NCBI GenBank assembly: GCA_023428135.1
Contig: JAEYZG010000021.1
Location: 1 to 64,000 of the forward strand
Reading direction: 5' to 3'
Source: Bacteroidota bacterium
GTDB taxonomy: Bacteria > Bacteroidota > Bacteroidia > Cytophagales > Cytophagaceae
Length of the DNA stretch: 64,000 nucleotides
Within the stretch, counting starts at the first letter, position 1. Each line of letters begins with the position of its first letter. Shown piece after piece: positions 27,167 through 36,455 of the stretch. The translations under genes and the position numbers were made by a program. Under the pieces are notes generated by a model that worked only from the letters and a program-made list of their open reading frames with translations, ran no database searches and was not told the DNA's origin.

Positions 27167-28435
27167 CTATTCAATTATCTCAGAATGTTTTTGAAAGTAT
27201 CTGCCATAAAAAGCTATATAAAGGTAACAGATGAAGGCTATAATCAACGCTGCCTTAAGGCCTGAAATTAAACTTAAGGAATTATAGATTAATGGAACAA
27301 TCGCTCCTCCTGCAATACCCATAATAAGTAATGAGGCTCCTCTTCCTGTGTATTCACCCAACCTGTGTAATCCCGATGCAAATATTCCCGGAAACATAAT
27401 TGAATTGAAAAAACCAATTGCTGCAAGAGCATAAATACTAAATTCTTCAGTACCTGAAATTCCAATGGTTAGTAAACATAAGGCGCTCAAGGCAAAAATA
27501 AAAAGTAGCTTACCTCCATTAATAAACTGTAAAATAAATCCACCTGCAAACCTTCCTACCATTGCCAAAGCCCAATAAGCATATATAATTGTGGCTTTAT
27601 CACTTGCCAGCTCCGGACAGTATTGGTCTATAATGGCTCCAAGATTTGATCCTATGGTCACTTCAGCGCCAACATACATAAATATCCCAAGTGCTGCAAG
27701 GTACAGATTATGTTTAGAAGTGTTCTGAGTATTTTGTTGTATAGATTGATTATTCTTTACCAGATCCGGCATGGGAAGGAAGAATATCAGAGAACCTAGA
27801 ATTATAAGCCATATGGCGACTGTCCAGTAGGGAGATTGAACAGCTATAGCCTGAATTTTTCTGAAAGACAGTAATTGGTCCGGTTGTAGTAAAGAAATTT
27901 CTTCATGGGTAAGGTTGGCCGTTTTCATTATCAGAAAAGTTCCAAGCATTGGTCCCAGAGTAGCTCCCAGAGAGTTTAAAGCCTGAACAACGGTTAACCT
28001 TGAAAATGAATTCTGAGAAGAGCCAAGATTTACAATGTATGTATTTGCGGATATTTGTAGCAAAGTTATGCCTGAGGCCAATACAAATAATCCGCCCATA
28101 AACAGAGGAAATGAGAGAAGTGTTGAAGCCGGATAGAACAGATAAGCTCCTGTAGCTGCTATTCCTAGTCCGGTTACTGTCAGATATTTATAGCCAAAAA
28201 AAATTAATAGATCTTTTTTGTATTCGGAGAAAAGAAAAAAAGCCAGTGCTACAAAGAAGTATGTTCCGAAAAACGTCAGATTTATAAGACTCTTTTTAAA
28301 CTCGTCAAGTTCGAATATATAATCAAGCTGGGCTATAAGAGTACCATTTAATGAGGTGAGTAATCCCCATCCGAAAAATATTATGCTGAATGCTAGTAAG
28401 GTAGTTTTTTGAAATGGCGGCGGTTGTATTTTCAT
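27167..28435 (-). CDS. FucP/GluP-type sugar:H+ symporter (MFS)
   Basis: A 422-aa twelve-helix permease of the fucose/glucose-galactose MFS subfamily. Family traits seen: FGWGLLTSLNGTLIAQLDYIF at the N-terminus, QISANTYIVNLG in helix 5 region, GATLGPMLGTFL, and the GRFAGGFILQF and GAIVPLIYNSL motifs. It would import a hexose or 6-deoxyhexose across the inner membrane; the sugar cannot be told. It is the first gene of an apparent two-gene operon with the HAMP-GAF sensor. Confidence 0.85.
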   Translation of the reverse strand: MKIQPPPFQKTTLLAFSIIFFGWGLLTSLNGTLIAQLDYIFELDEFKKSLINLTFFGTYFFVALAFFLFSEYKKDLLIFFGYKYLTVTGLGIAATGAYLFYPASTLLSFPLFMGGLFVLASGITLLQISANTYIVNLGSSQNSFSRLTVVQALNSLGATLGPMLGTFLIMKTANLTHEEISLLQPDQLLSFRKIQAIAVQSPYWTVAIWLIILGSLIFFLPMPDLVKNNQSIQQNTQNTSKHNLYLAALGIFMYVGAEVTIGSNLGAIIDQYCPELASDKATIIYAYWALAMVGRFAGGFILQFINGGKLLFIFALSALCLLTIGISGTEEFSIYALAAIGFFNSIMFPGIFASGLHRLGEYTGRGASLLIMGIAGGAIVPLIYNSLSLISGLKAALIIAFICYLYIAFYGRYFQKHSEIIE

Positions 28436-28754
28436 TTTTTAATTTACATCGACAATATATTAATTTTCATATTGAACCCTCAACGGAAAGTATTTTAATT
28501 GGTTGTGCTAAAGACTTGATTTAGTTAGATTTTGCTAAGACTTTAATGCCTGTTTTAAATTGTTTTTTGTTCAGAATAGCATAAGAAAAAATTTAAGCTC
28601 ATTTGTTGAATAGAATTTTTAACTAAAGTGCTGATAATGTTTTGTTAATGGAGTAGAATAAGTGGGGCAGAACCATTTATATGGGATTCTGTTAATAATG
28701 AAAGAAGGTATATTCAAGAAGGTAAATTCAGACAAAGAAAGAAGGAGGAGAAGT
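28436..28754. other. Divergent promoter region, no gene
   Basis: About 320 bases between the FucP-type gene (minus) and the universal stress protein gene (plus). The only distinct signal is the strong ribosome binding site AAGGAGGAG before the ATG at 28755. Confidence 0.4.
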
Positions 28755-29606
28755 ATGGAACTGATATCAAAGATTATTTGTCCTACAGATTTTTCAATTA
28801 ACTCGAGTAATTCGGTACGCTACGGATATGAGCTTGCTAAAGTTTTGAAAGCTGAGCTTGTTTTATTTCATTGTATTGAATCAAAATATAAAGATTCTTT
28901 TGATGAAAGCATTTCCCGCGAAAAAGAAAAGGCTTTAAAGGAGTTGAATTCAATTGCTGAGGGCCACCGAATAAGGGATAAGTATGGCAACGTAACCATT
29001 TCATCTTTAGTATCGGCAGGAAATCCGGCCAATGAAATCATCAAGACTATAAAAGCTGGGGAGGGAAATCTGGTAGTGATGGCTACAAAAGGAGTATCTG
29101 AAAGGTATGCTCCTTACAGCCGCATTACTTCAGAGGTAATTGAAAAAACATGCTGCCCTGTATTGGAAGTACCTCCTGGAACTACCTATACTCCTATTCA
29201 GAAAATAGTGTATACAAGTGAACTTACTGGTGAGGATGAAAAGGAGGTAGTAGATTTTGTTGTAGACCTTGGAGAATGTCTCCATGCACATATAGACTTT
29301 CTTACTATTCAGGACAAGGAAGCATCATCAAATGCTGATGATCTCATTAGTTATGGTTATAATAATTTTTTGTTGAAAAGTGATACGAGCGATGTAGCCT
29401 TTTTTGTTCTTGAGAAAAAAGATATCATCAAAGGCATTAATGAGTTTACAGAAAGGCATGAAGCTGATCTGATCATTATTTCGCCAGGTCATGATAAACT
29501 GTATGACAATTTTATGGAAGCAAGCAGTACTCATCAGCTGGTTAATAAAACAAGTTTTCCTGTTTTGGTAATGCATAAAAATAAAGAATGTCTGGCTACA
29601 GCTTAA
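28755..29606 (+). CDS. Universal stress protein, two UspA domains
   Basis: A 283-aa cytoplasmic protein with tandem Usp folds (about 1-145 and 150-283). The first has IICPTDFSINSSNSVRYGYELAK, LVVMATKG and the end VIEKTCCPVLEVP; the second ends LVNKTSFPVLVMH. The ATG at 28755 is chosen because of the strong AAGGAGGAG Shine-Dalgarno sequence directly before it; earlier starts lack it. The G-2x-G-9x-G(S/T) ATP motif is only partly kept (MATKGVSERYAPYSRIT). It lies 30 bases upstream of pckA, so it may be coexpressed under starvation or stress. Confidence 0.85.
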   Translation: MELISKIICPTDFSINSSNSVRYGYELAKVLKAELVLFHCIESKYKDSFDESISREKEKALKELNSIAEGHRIRDKYGNVTISSLVSAGNPANEIIKTIKAGEGNLVVMATKGVSERYAPYSRITSEVIEKTCCPVLEVPPGTTYTPIQKIVYTSELTGEDEKEVVDFVVDLGECLHAHIDFLTIQDKEASSNADDLISYGYNNFLLKSDTSDVAFFVLEKKDIIKGINEFTERHEADLIIISPGHDKLYDNFMEASSTHQLVNKTSFPVLVMHKNKECLATA

Positions 29607-29635
29607 TATAATTCACAAATCATAAGACCATAATT

Positions 29636-31243
29636 ATGGAACAATCAGGATTGAAGTCATTGGTTGAAGGAATTGAGCGCATAGGTATTAACAAAGCTAA
29701 GAATGTATACTGGAATCTTTCTCCTGCAGAACTTGTAGAACATGCCATCCTGAATGGAGAGGGCATATTAACCAATGATGCGGCTCTTGCCTGTGACACG
29801 GGAAGGTTTACCGGAAGAAGCCCGGATGATAAATATTTTGTAAAGGATGAATTAACAAAAGATTCCATTCATTGGGGAGATATTAATCATCCCATAGATG
29901 GAAAATTCTTTGATGTTATCTTCCATAAAATGCTTGAATACTCAGAGGGGAAAGAACTATATGTAAGGGATGCTTTTGTCTGTGCTGATTTTAATTACAG
30001 AAAATCACTTAGGGTAATTACAACAAAAGCATACCATAATCTTTTTAGTTATAATATGTTTGTGAGGCCCGAATTGTCGGAGCTTCAGTATATTGATCCT
30101 GAATATACTATTTTATGTTTTCCAGAATTTGAAGCCAATCCTGAGACAGATGGAGTGAGATGCAATAACTTTTCTATTACTGACCTTACAAGGAAGGTAA
30201 TTCTTATTGGAGGGACTGCTTACACAGGAGAAATCAAGAAGTCAATATTTTCAATATTGAATTTTGTCCTTCCTCATCAGCATCAGGTATTACCTATGCA
30301 CGCTTCTGCCAATATAGGAAAGGAGGGTAAGGTAGCTGTATTCTTTGGTCTTTCAGGAACAGGAAAAACAACTTTGTCTGCAGACCCTGATAAATTTCTG
30401 ATCGGTGATGACGAGCATGGCTGGGATGATAAAGGGGTATTTAACTTTGAAGGTGGATGTTATGCTAAAGTCGCTAATCTCGATGCTACTGCTGAACCTG
30501 AGATTTATGGTGCAATCAAATTCGGTTCAGTACTGGAAAATGTCAAATGTTATCCGTATTCTAGAGAGGTCGACTATACTGATACTACCATAACTCTGAA
30601 TACAAGGGTTTCTTATCCTATTGAATATATTCCCAACGCAGCGCACCCATCCAAAGGTGGTTTACCTTCTAATATTTTCTTTCTGACTGCTGATGCCTTT
30701 GGAGTATTGCCTCCGATATCAAAGCTTACTCCGGCGCAGGCTATGTATCATTTTATATCAGGATACACAGCTAAAGTAGCCGGTACTGAGGAGGGGGTAG
30801 ATGAACCTAAACCTGTGTTTTCTGCATGCTTCGGTGCGCCGTTTATGCCTCTTCATCCTACAGTTTATGCCAATTTACTAGGTGAAAAAATGAAAAAGAA
30901 TAAAGTGAACATCTGGCTTATTAATACCGGATGGACTGGAGGGGCATATGGTACTGGTTCAAGAATTAAGCTGAAATTTACAAGGGCTATGATTACAGCG
31001 GCCTGTGAAGGAAAGCTGGAACATGTTAACTTTAAAAAAGAACCGTTCTTTGGGTTGATGGTACCAGATACTTGCCCGGAAGTACCTAATGATATTCTTT
31101 TACCTTACAATACCTGGAAAGATAAGGAACATTATAAATCGACTGCAAAGAAACTTTCAGATGCATTTATAAAAAACTTTGAAGCATTTTCATCTTATGC
31201 TAATGAAGAGATCCGTGCAGGAGCTCCAGTGGTAATAGTTTAA
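29636..31243 (+). CDS. pckA: Phosphoenolpyruvate carboxykinase (ATP)
   Basis: A 535-aa gluconeogenic enzyme converting oxaloacetate and ATP to PEP, CO2 and ADP. All signature elements are visible: the FTGRSPDDKYFV arginine motif, the kinase-1a P-loop GLSGTGKTTLSAD (about 239-251), the kinase-2 metal site LIGDDEHGWDD, NFEGGCYAKV, and the adenine-binding WLINTGWTGG and GSRIKL segments. Length matches the family. It probably forms an operon with the upstream universal stress gene and is convergent with the next gene with a 5-base gap. Confidence 0.96.
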   Translation: MEQSGLKSLVEGIERIGINKAKNVYWNLSPAELVEHAILNGEGILTNDAALACDTGRFTGRSPDDKYFVKDELTKDSIHWGDINHPIDGKFFDVIFHKMLEYSEGKELYVRDAFVCADFNYRKSLRVITTKAYHNLFSYNMFVRPELSELQYIDPEYTILCFPEFEANPETDGVRCNNFSITDLTRKVILIGGTAYTGEIKKSIFSILNFVLPHQHQVLPMHASANIGKEGKVAVFFGLSGTGKTTLSADPDKFLIGDDEHGWDDKGVFNFEGGCYAKVANLDATAEPEIYGAIKFGSVLENVKCYPYSREVDYTDTTITLNTRVSYPIEYIPNAAHPSKGGLPSNIFFLTADAFGVLPPISKLTPAQAMYHFISGYTAKVAGTEEGVDEPKPVFSACFGAPFMPLHPTVYANLLGEKMKKNKVNIWLINTGWTGGAYGTGSRIKLKFTRAMITAACEGKLEHVNFKKEPFFGLMVPDTCPEVPNDILLPYNTWKDKEHYKSTAKKLSDAFIKNFEAFSSYANEEIRAGAPVVIV

Positions 31244-31248
31244 GTTTT

Positions 31249-32340
31249 TCAGAAAGCTTCGGTAAGATAGAGATAAAAGCCAGAGGAGTTTTTTCCTATG
31301 GCGAAATCAACCCTAAGGTTGATTTTTTCTTTAGGTACAATGGCAAAGCGTATACCAGCTCCTAATGAGTATTTCAAGCCATTGATGGAATAGTCTTTCA
31401 GTCGTTGGCTTACTTCTCCCAATCCGGCAAAAGCAACAGCGCCAAACCTTCTCCATATGTGCATGCGGTATTCGCTTTGCACTGCAATAGCATTGTTATC
31501 TCTGTATCTTCCCAGATAATAACCTCTCATGATAAAGGGCCCTCCAATATATGAAAGGTTTCTGACAGGAACATCACCTGCTGTGATTTGCGAAAATAAC
31601 TGCAATGCTAGCACATTCTGACTGCCTAGTTTTATAAATTTTCTAAAATCAAAAAAGTTGGTTTGAAATTTAAAATTGCTCCCGGTGATTTTTCTGTACA
31701 ACACGTAGGATACCTGAAGATATGCTCCTTTAGTAGGATAGAATGCATTGTTACGGTTGTCCCAGGCAATAAGTGGTCCAAGGCCGGAGGCTGTGCCACC
31801 ATTTCTGCCTAATATATTCTCCTGATCGAATAAACCTCCCGGTTCGTAATCAAGACTAATGACATCCTGTAATTCATAATCAAATCCACCATATAGCTTT
31901 TTATAGATTTTTCTCATGTATTGAGAGGTAAGGTATATTTGCCTGTATGTATAGGTTTCCAGGTTACTTTTAGGTGTGTTGTTGCCCAGGCCATAAAATC
32001 TGTCAGGGAAGTAGCTGTATGTACCAAACCATTTAACTATATAGTTTTCTTTATTAAAAAACAATCCACCACCACTTTCGATGATAATTTGTTTCCTCTG
32101 AGTATAGATGATAAATGACTGTACATTGGAAGATCTTACAATGGTGTCTTTACCTATCTTAAAAATGACGGTGCCAAGAGCACCTCCTCCAAACTTTGTT
32201 TCAGGTGTATTTATAACAAGAGGAAGTACAAGAAACGCTCTTTTTTTTCTGGGAACAGTAATACTGTCCTGCACAGAGGATATTGCAATAAGAGATCTTG
32301 TGAGTAATAAGAGTAAAAAATATATTTTGATAGATCTCAT
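31249..32340 (-). CDS. Omp85-type beta-barrel outer-membrane protein without POTRA
   Basis: A 363-aa protein with a signal peptide (1-22) followed directly by a bacterial surface antigen (D15/BamA) barrel. Family traits: GGALGTVIFKIG, YGLGNNTPKS, DNRNNAFYPTKGAYLQVSY, the GGPFIMRGYYLGRYRD loop that resembles the VRGY/F motif of lid loop 6, and a C-terminal aromatic strand (GFYLYLTEAF). No POTRA domains are present, so it is a short single-barrel member like those next to patatin or lipases elsewhere; none is adjacent here. Substrate unknown. Confidence 0.8.
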   Translation of the reverse strand: MRSIKIYFLLLLLTRSLIAISSVQDSITVPRKKRAFLVLPLVINTPETKFGGGALGTVIFKIGKDTIVRSSNVQSFIIYTQRKQIIIESGGGLFFNKENYIVKWFGTYSYFPDRFYGLGNNTPKSNLETYTYRQIYLTSQYMRKIYKKLYGGFDYELQDVISLDYEPGGLFDQENILGRNGGTASGLGPLIAWDNRNNAFYPTKGAYLQVSYVLYRKITGSNFKFQTNFFDFRKFIKLGSQNVLALQLFSQITAGDVPVRNLSYIGGPFIMRGYYLGRYRDNNAIAVQSEYRMHIWRRFGAVAFAGLGEVSQRLKDYSINGLKYSLGAGIRFAIVPKEKINLRVDFAIGKNSSGFYLYLTEAF

Positions 32341-32724
32341 ATGTAAATTCTTCAGGTTAATTTTTATAATTATCTGCGAAGGATTTTGTTATTGAATCTG
32401 TATAATATATGTCTGAACATTGATGAGATATTTTTGACATTATCTAAGTTTAAACAGGATTTATTCATTTAATTTCAATAAAATCATGTGGAAAAATAGT
32501 TATGAATTGGATTATCTTTTATTTTTATATTTCGTAAACAGGCTAGGAATGGAGGATATGGAAATCTAATATAGTCGGAATTGAATGTAGGTAGCCGGAA
32601 GACAAACTCCGCTAGATGTAATTATGAAGCTCTTAATTATTACTGAGTTATATATAATCCTAGTTTAGTACTCACAACAGGAACAACCTGGAATAAAAAT
32701 TACTTAACCTAATTCAATACTGCT
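32341..32724. other. Gene-free divergent region
   Basis: About 385 AT-rich bases between the barrel protein gene and the next plus-strand gene. I see no gene, hairpin or consensus promoter in it. Confidence 0.4.
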
Positions 32725-33309
32725 ATGAAAAAGATCCGTTACTATACTTTACCTTTCTTTTTTTGTGCAATATTCCTTTCATGCTATTCGCTGGTAAAAA
32801 GCTCATTTTTTATTCCTTCTTATCTTAAAAGCTCAGCTACTATTAATGTCAATAACCATGAGCCTCGGGAATGTATTGCATCTGTTGAGTTGTTCGATAC
32901 TTTGACCAACTGGCAGAATAGAAAGTTTGATCCTTCACGGGAATTGGAAGGATATATTCAATACTCAGCTCAGGTTTCACATGGGGTTGGAGAATATGGA
33001 CTTCTTACCTATCTTAATAAAAAAGATTCTTCTTTTATTATGATCTTTGCTAAAACTGCTGGCGAAATGGTTTGTGAAGTAAAAGGTATTAAGAAAATCC
33101 TGGTCCAGGACAAACGAGTTTTGTTTGAAACATTATGCAGAACCCAGTGCGATTTTGATCAACCTGCTACAAGCATGATTAAAATTGATAAAGACGGAAA
33201 TGTGAGAACAATAAAATCCTGGGTGGTAGATAAATCAGTAGGAAAAGTTTTCAAACTGAAAAACTCCAAAGTTGATTGTGTTGAAGCTTATTATACTGAC
33301 TATGATTAA
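32725..33309 (+). CDS. Hypothetical lipoprotein
   Basis: A 194-aa product, not recognised. It starts with a signal peptide carrying a lipobox (AIFLSC, Cys20), so it is probably lipid-anchored in the periplasm or at the surface. The rest is a compact mixed fold with four further Cys (residues about 50, 112, 132, 136), including CRTQC, which could form disulphides. It precedes the GT51 gene by about 105 bases, with that gene having its own promoter box. Confidence 0.55.
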   Translation: MKKIRYYTLPFFFCAIFLSCYSLVKSSFFIPSYLKSSATINVNNHEPRECIASVELFDTLTNWQNRKFDPSRELEGYIQYSAQVSHGVGEYGLLTYLNKKDSSFIMIFAKTAGEMVCEVKGIKKILVQDKRVLFETLCRTQCDFDQPATSMIKIDKDGNVRTIKSWVVDKSVGKVFKLKNSKVDCVEAYYTDYD

Positions 33310-33381
33310 TTGAATTATTGTATCATAAAAATACATCAGTTCAATAGTTATCAAAATATTTCAAAACCCTGAATTTAGTTG

Positions 33382-33389
33382 TACCTTTG
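33382..33389 (+). promoter_or_regulatory. -7 promoter box of the GT51 gene
   Basis: TACCTTTG matches TAnnTTTG, 25 bases before the ATG at 33415. Indicates independent transcription of the glycosyltransferase gene. Confidence 0.55.
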
Positions 33390-33414
33390 CACTTAGATAG
33401 AAGAGTAATCTAAT

Positions 33415-35352
33415 ATGAATTTCAGTAAGTTGCAAAGAGTAGTTGTTATTCTTGCCGTTTTATCGTCAGTTTTTGTCCTTACCATTTTTTTACTAAGGGT
33501 TTATATTGCCAATTGGGCTTTGGGTAAGGTCAAAGAAAAATTCAAAACCGATTATCAGGCGACTCTTTCATTCAATAATATATCTGTTCATGGCCTTTCC
33601 GGTATTAGCGGAAAAGAATTTTATATCGTTCAGGATAATAAAGATACTCTTACTAAAGCTGAAGCCCTTTCTTTTGAACTCGACTTGTTTCATGCATTAA
33701 CCGGTGATTTTAGATTTAAGTCTTTTTCTATCAGAGACGGATATTTTCACCCTGTAAAAAAAGGTAAGGAAGATAATTACTCTTTCTTATTGAATAAGGG
33801 CGCAAATCATGAAAGTCCGGATACATCCAAGGGGTATGGATATATTATTAACAAGCTTTTGAGAGTATCCTTTAAAGCACTGCCTCCGAGATTAAAGATT
33901 TCAGGATTTAACTATGGTTTTACAAAAGATCAAAAGGAGTTTGTTTTCAAAATAACGAAATTTTCTCTTTATGATAAAAATTATAGGGCATCAATAGAAA
34001 TCCCGAGTACTCATCAGATTTTGATTTCAGAGGGCCAGATCAATAAGCGGAAACGACTCATCAGCGGAAATTTATACGCTGAAGTTTCAGCGATGAAAGT
34101 CCCATTCCTGAATGATCTTTATCAGTTGGATTTAAGGTTAGATACACTCACATTTAATCTTGCAGATAATAGATTTAATGATGAACAACTAGATCTTAAA
34201 GGGAAAATAAAATTTAATGCTTTAAAAATAAAACATCCCAAACTGGACTCCAATGAATTGGCTCTAAAAAAAATAGATGTAAATTATTTAATTTCCCTTG
34301 GTAAATCTTCAGTTACTTTTGAAAGCGACAGCGCTTATTTGAATGATATCTGTCTTAACGGTAAAGCCACTATTGACAAGGAAAATCAAGGTATATACAC
34401 TTTAAATCTGAACATGCCGGAACTGGAGGCCCAAAAGTTTTTTTCTTCATTATCTGCGGGCTTATTTTCCTCTCTGGAAGGGATTAAGGTTGAAGGTAAA
34501 CTCTCTTATCAACTTAACTTTTATCTTGATAGAAGTATGATTGATTCATTAAAGTTCAGCAGCAACTTCAGTGAAAAAGGGTTTAAGGTGATCAGTTATG
34601 GTAAAACAGATTTTTCTAAAATGAATAACCCCTTTGTTCATACCGCATTTGAGAAGGGGGTGGCTGTAAAAACTTTTACTGTAGGCATTGATAATTCAGA
34701 ATTTACACCCATCGATCAGATATCTCCTTATCTTAAAAATGCTGTATTGTGTTCTGAAGATGGTAGCTTTTACTGGCACAAAGGCTTTAGGGAGGATGCT
34801 TTTGTAATGGCAATGAAAGAGAATATTCGTAAGGGGAAATTTGCAAGAGGAGGCAGTACCATATCTATGCAATTGGTGAAGAATGTATTCCTTAGCAGAG
34901 AAAAGACGATTGCCAGAAAAGTAGAAGAAGCCTTAATAGTATGGCTTATTGAAAATAAAAGGCTTACAGGAAAGGAAAGAATGTATGAAGTTTACCTTAA
35001 TATCATTGAATGGGGGCCAGGTATCTATGGTATCGGTAATGCTTCAAAGTTTTATTTTAACAAGAAGCCATCGGAGCTTACAATAGAAGAAAGTATTTTC
35101 CTGGCAAGTATAGTGCCTCAACCAAAGGCGTTTAAATATTATTTTGGTGAAGGAGGTAAGCTGAAGCCTTTTCTGAATCAGTACTTCAGGAAGATAGGGA
35201 CATTGCTATTCAGAAAGAAAATTATTACAGAAGAGGAAAATAATAAAATCGTTCCTTTTGTAAAACTTACTGGCGGAGCAGTTCAGTATGTATTTCAGGA
35301 TACCCTTACTATTGATTCTTCTTTGTTTCAGCCTGAAGAAATTTTGCCTTAG
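33415..35352 (+). CDS. Monofunctional peptidoglycan glycosyltransferase (GT51) with AsmA-like N-terminus
   Basis: A 645-aa membrane enzyme that should polymerise lipid II into glycan strands. One N-terminal transmembrane helix (about 8-30) is followed by about 390 residues of beta-rich, AsmA-like periplasmic sequence, then a GT51 domain (about 425-600). The catalytic motif SEDGSFYWHKGF contains Glu448. GGSTISMQLVKNVFLS, the RKVEEALIVWLIE segment and EVYLNIIEWGPGIYGIG are all intact. No transpeptidase domain follows, unlike class A PBPs. The large N-terminal extension is found in Bacteroidota members; its partner is unknown. Confidence 0.88.
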   Translation: MNFSKLQRVVVILAVLSSVFVLTIFLLRVYIANWALGKVKEKFKTDYQATLSFNNISVHGLSGISGKEFYIVQDNKDTLTKAEALSFELDLFHALTGDFRFKSFSIRDGYFHPVKKGKEDNYSFLLNKGANHESPDTSKGYGYIINKLLRVSFKALPPRLKISGFNYGFTKDQKEFVFKITKFSLYDKNYRASIEIPSTHQILISEGQINKRKRLISGNLYAEVSAMKVPFLNDLYQLDLRLDTLTFNLADNRFNDEQLDLKGKIKFNALKIKHPKLDSNELALKKIDVNYLISLGKSSVTFESDSAYLNDICLNGKATIDKENQGIYTLNLNMPELEAQKFFSSLSAGLFSSLEGIKVEGKLSYQLNFYLDRSMIDSLKFSSNFSEKGFKVISYGKTDFSKMNNPFVHTAFEKGVAVKTFTVGIDNSEFTPIDQISPYLKNAVLCSEDGSFYWHKGFREDAFVMAMKENIRKGKFARGGSTISMQLVKNVFLSREKTIARKVEEALIVWLIENKRLTGKERMYEVYLNIIEWGPGIYGIGNASKFYFNKKPSELTIEESIFLASIVPQPKAFKYYFGEGGKLKPFLNQYFRKIGTLLFRKKIITEEENNKIVPFVKLTGGAVQYVFQDTLTIDSSLFQPEEILP

Positions 35353-35414
35353 TATTTTCTAAAAAGAATAACAATATTATCATACTCTGGTTAAGGTTGA
35401 AAAATCTTAAAAAC

Positions 35415-35531
35415 ATGGGAAATAAAAATCAGCCTAAGGAAAGAGATAAGGCAAAAGAGAATCCATCTGAAAAGGACAAACTTCCAAACAAAGGACCATC
35501 TCAGCCAAATCCAAAGGAAAGAAATCGTTAA
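35415..35531 (+). CDS. Very small charged protein (38 aa)
   Basis: An ATG-initiated frame of 38 codons ends directly at a strong terminator. The product is wholly hydrophilic, Lys/Glu/Pro/Asn-rich (MGNKNQPKERDKAKENPSEK at the start, PNPKERNR at the end), and contains no Cys or aromatic residue, so it is probably disordered. Short KDKxxNKGPSQPNPK-like proteins occur in Bacteroidota as unassigned small ORFs. The placement between a gene and its own terminator supports expression. Function unknown. Confidence 0.5.
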   Translation: MGNKNQPKERDKAKENPSEKDKLPNKGPSQPNPKERNR

Positions 35532-35562
35532 AGAAAAAGGGAGCTTGCTCCCTTTTTCTTTT
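35530..35562. terminator. Bidirectional Rho-independent terminator
   Basis: AAAGAAAAAGGGAGC / GCTCCCTTTTTCTTT stem with a short loop, flanked by A and T runs, lies between the small plus-strand ORF and the minus-strand lipoprotein gene. Confidence 0.85.
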
Positions 35563-35574
35563 TAAATCAATCGT

Positions 35575-35847
35575 TTATTTCTTTCTTTTCTTTAAGGAGT
35601 CGGGCTTGGCTACTGGCATACTATCTTTTGATATGGGCTTCAGTACAGTTTCTGTATCATTATTTTTAGGTGGAAGTTTGGTGGGAATTGTATCTTCTTG
35701 AAGGAAAGAGTCTCGATCTAAAAGTGTCGTATCGACCATATCAGTGCCTGTATCAACATTGGTAGAAAAAAATTTTTCAGCTTTTCTCTCATTGCATCCC
35801 AGAATAATAAGGGTTAATATAATAGTGAACAGTCTGATATACCTCAT
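35575..35847 (-). CDS. Small hypothetical lipoprotein
   Basis: A 90-aa product with a lipoprotein signal peptide (IILTLIILGC, Cys18) followed by a low-complexity, Asp/Thr/Pro/Lys-rich disordered tail ending in KKRKK. Not recognised beyond that. Translation starts at the ATG at 35847, 77 bases divergent from tspO. Confidence 0.55.
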   Translation of the reverse strand: MRYIRLFTIILTLIILGCNERKAEKFFSTNVDTGTDMVDTTLLDRDSFLQEDTIPTKLPPKNNDTETVLKPISKDSMPVAKPDSLKKRKK

Positions 35848-35924
35848 AACCTTTTATTTTAAGAACAATAGGGAAATCAGATTGTTTCATTATAAACACA
35901 TTCCATATTTTAATTTCTGATGGC

Positions 35925-36404
35925 ATGGATAAATTGTTAAATCAGCTCAGATATATTAAAGCTGGCGCTATTTGCATGTTCTTTGCATTATGTGGTAACC
36001 TTTTCAAAGGGGATGCTCTTAATAACTGGTATACTCAACTCAGGCTTCCGGCATTTACCCTACCTGTCTTATATTTCTTTGTTATGGGATTTATCTTCTA
36101 TTTCATTTGTGGAGTATTACTCTACAAGCTGTTCTCCGAAGAAAATAATAAAAAAGAAACGGTTTCGCTGATTTCTCTGGTTGTCATTATGATGGCATAT
36201 TACACCATTTGGGATCTTGTATTTTTTGGCTTAAGAAGTCCAATGGCAGGTTTTTTTGCTTATATACCGTTTACCTTATTTGTGTTTTATATCTTTTACA
36301 GATTCGCCAGATTGTACCCTGCCATATCAATTGTTTTCCTGCCATTCATTGGATGGCTTGGCTATGCATTCTTCTGGCTTATCAACTTATGGACTTTAAA
36401 TTAA
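35925..36404 (+). CDS. tspO: TspO/MBR family membrane protein
   Basis: A 159-aa five-helix membrane protein of the TspO (peripheral benzodiazepine receptor) family, which binds tetrapyrroles and is linked to stress signalling. Seen: the NNWYTQLRLPAFTLPVLYFF motif of the helix 1-2 loop, WDLVFFGLRSPMAGFF in helix 4 and a final helix with GWLGYAFFWLINLW. The usual family pattern PxFtPP reads PAFTLP and the Asn-Trp of helix 4 reads Trp-Asp, so ligand binding could differ. Monocistronic with its own terminator. Confidence 0.8.
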   Translation: MDKLLNQLRYIKAGAICMFFALCGNLFKGDALNNWYTQLRLPAFTLPVLYFFVMGFIFYFICGVLLYKLFSEENNKKETVSLISLVVIMMAYYTIWDLVFFGLRSPMAGFFAYIPFTLFVFYIFYRFARLYPAISIVFLPFIGWLGYAFFWLINLWTLN

Positions 36405-36408
36405 TAAT

Positions 36409-36442
36409 AATAAATCCTGATGCTTGTGCATCAGGATTTATT
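36409..36442. terminator. Bidirectional Rho-independent terminator
   Basis: Perfect 15-bp stem AATAAATCCTGATGC / GCATCAGGATTTATT with loop TTGT, between convergent tspO and the phosphorylase gene. Confidence 0.88.
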
Positions 36443-36455
36443 AAATTATGTTTTC

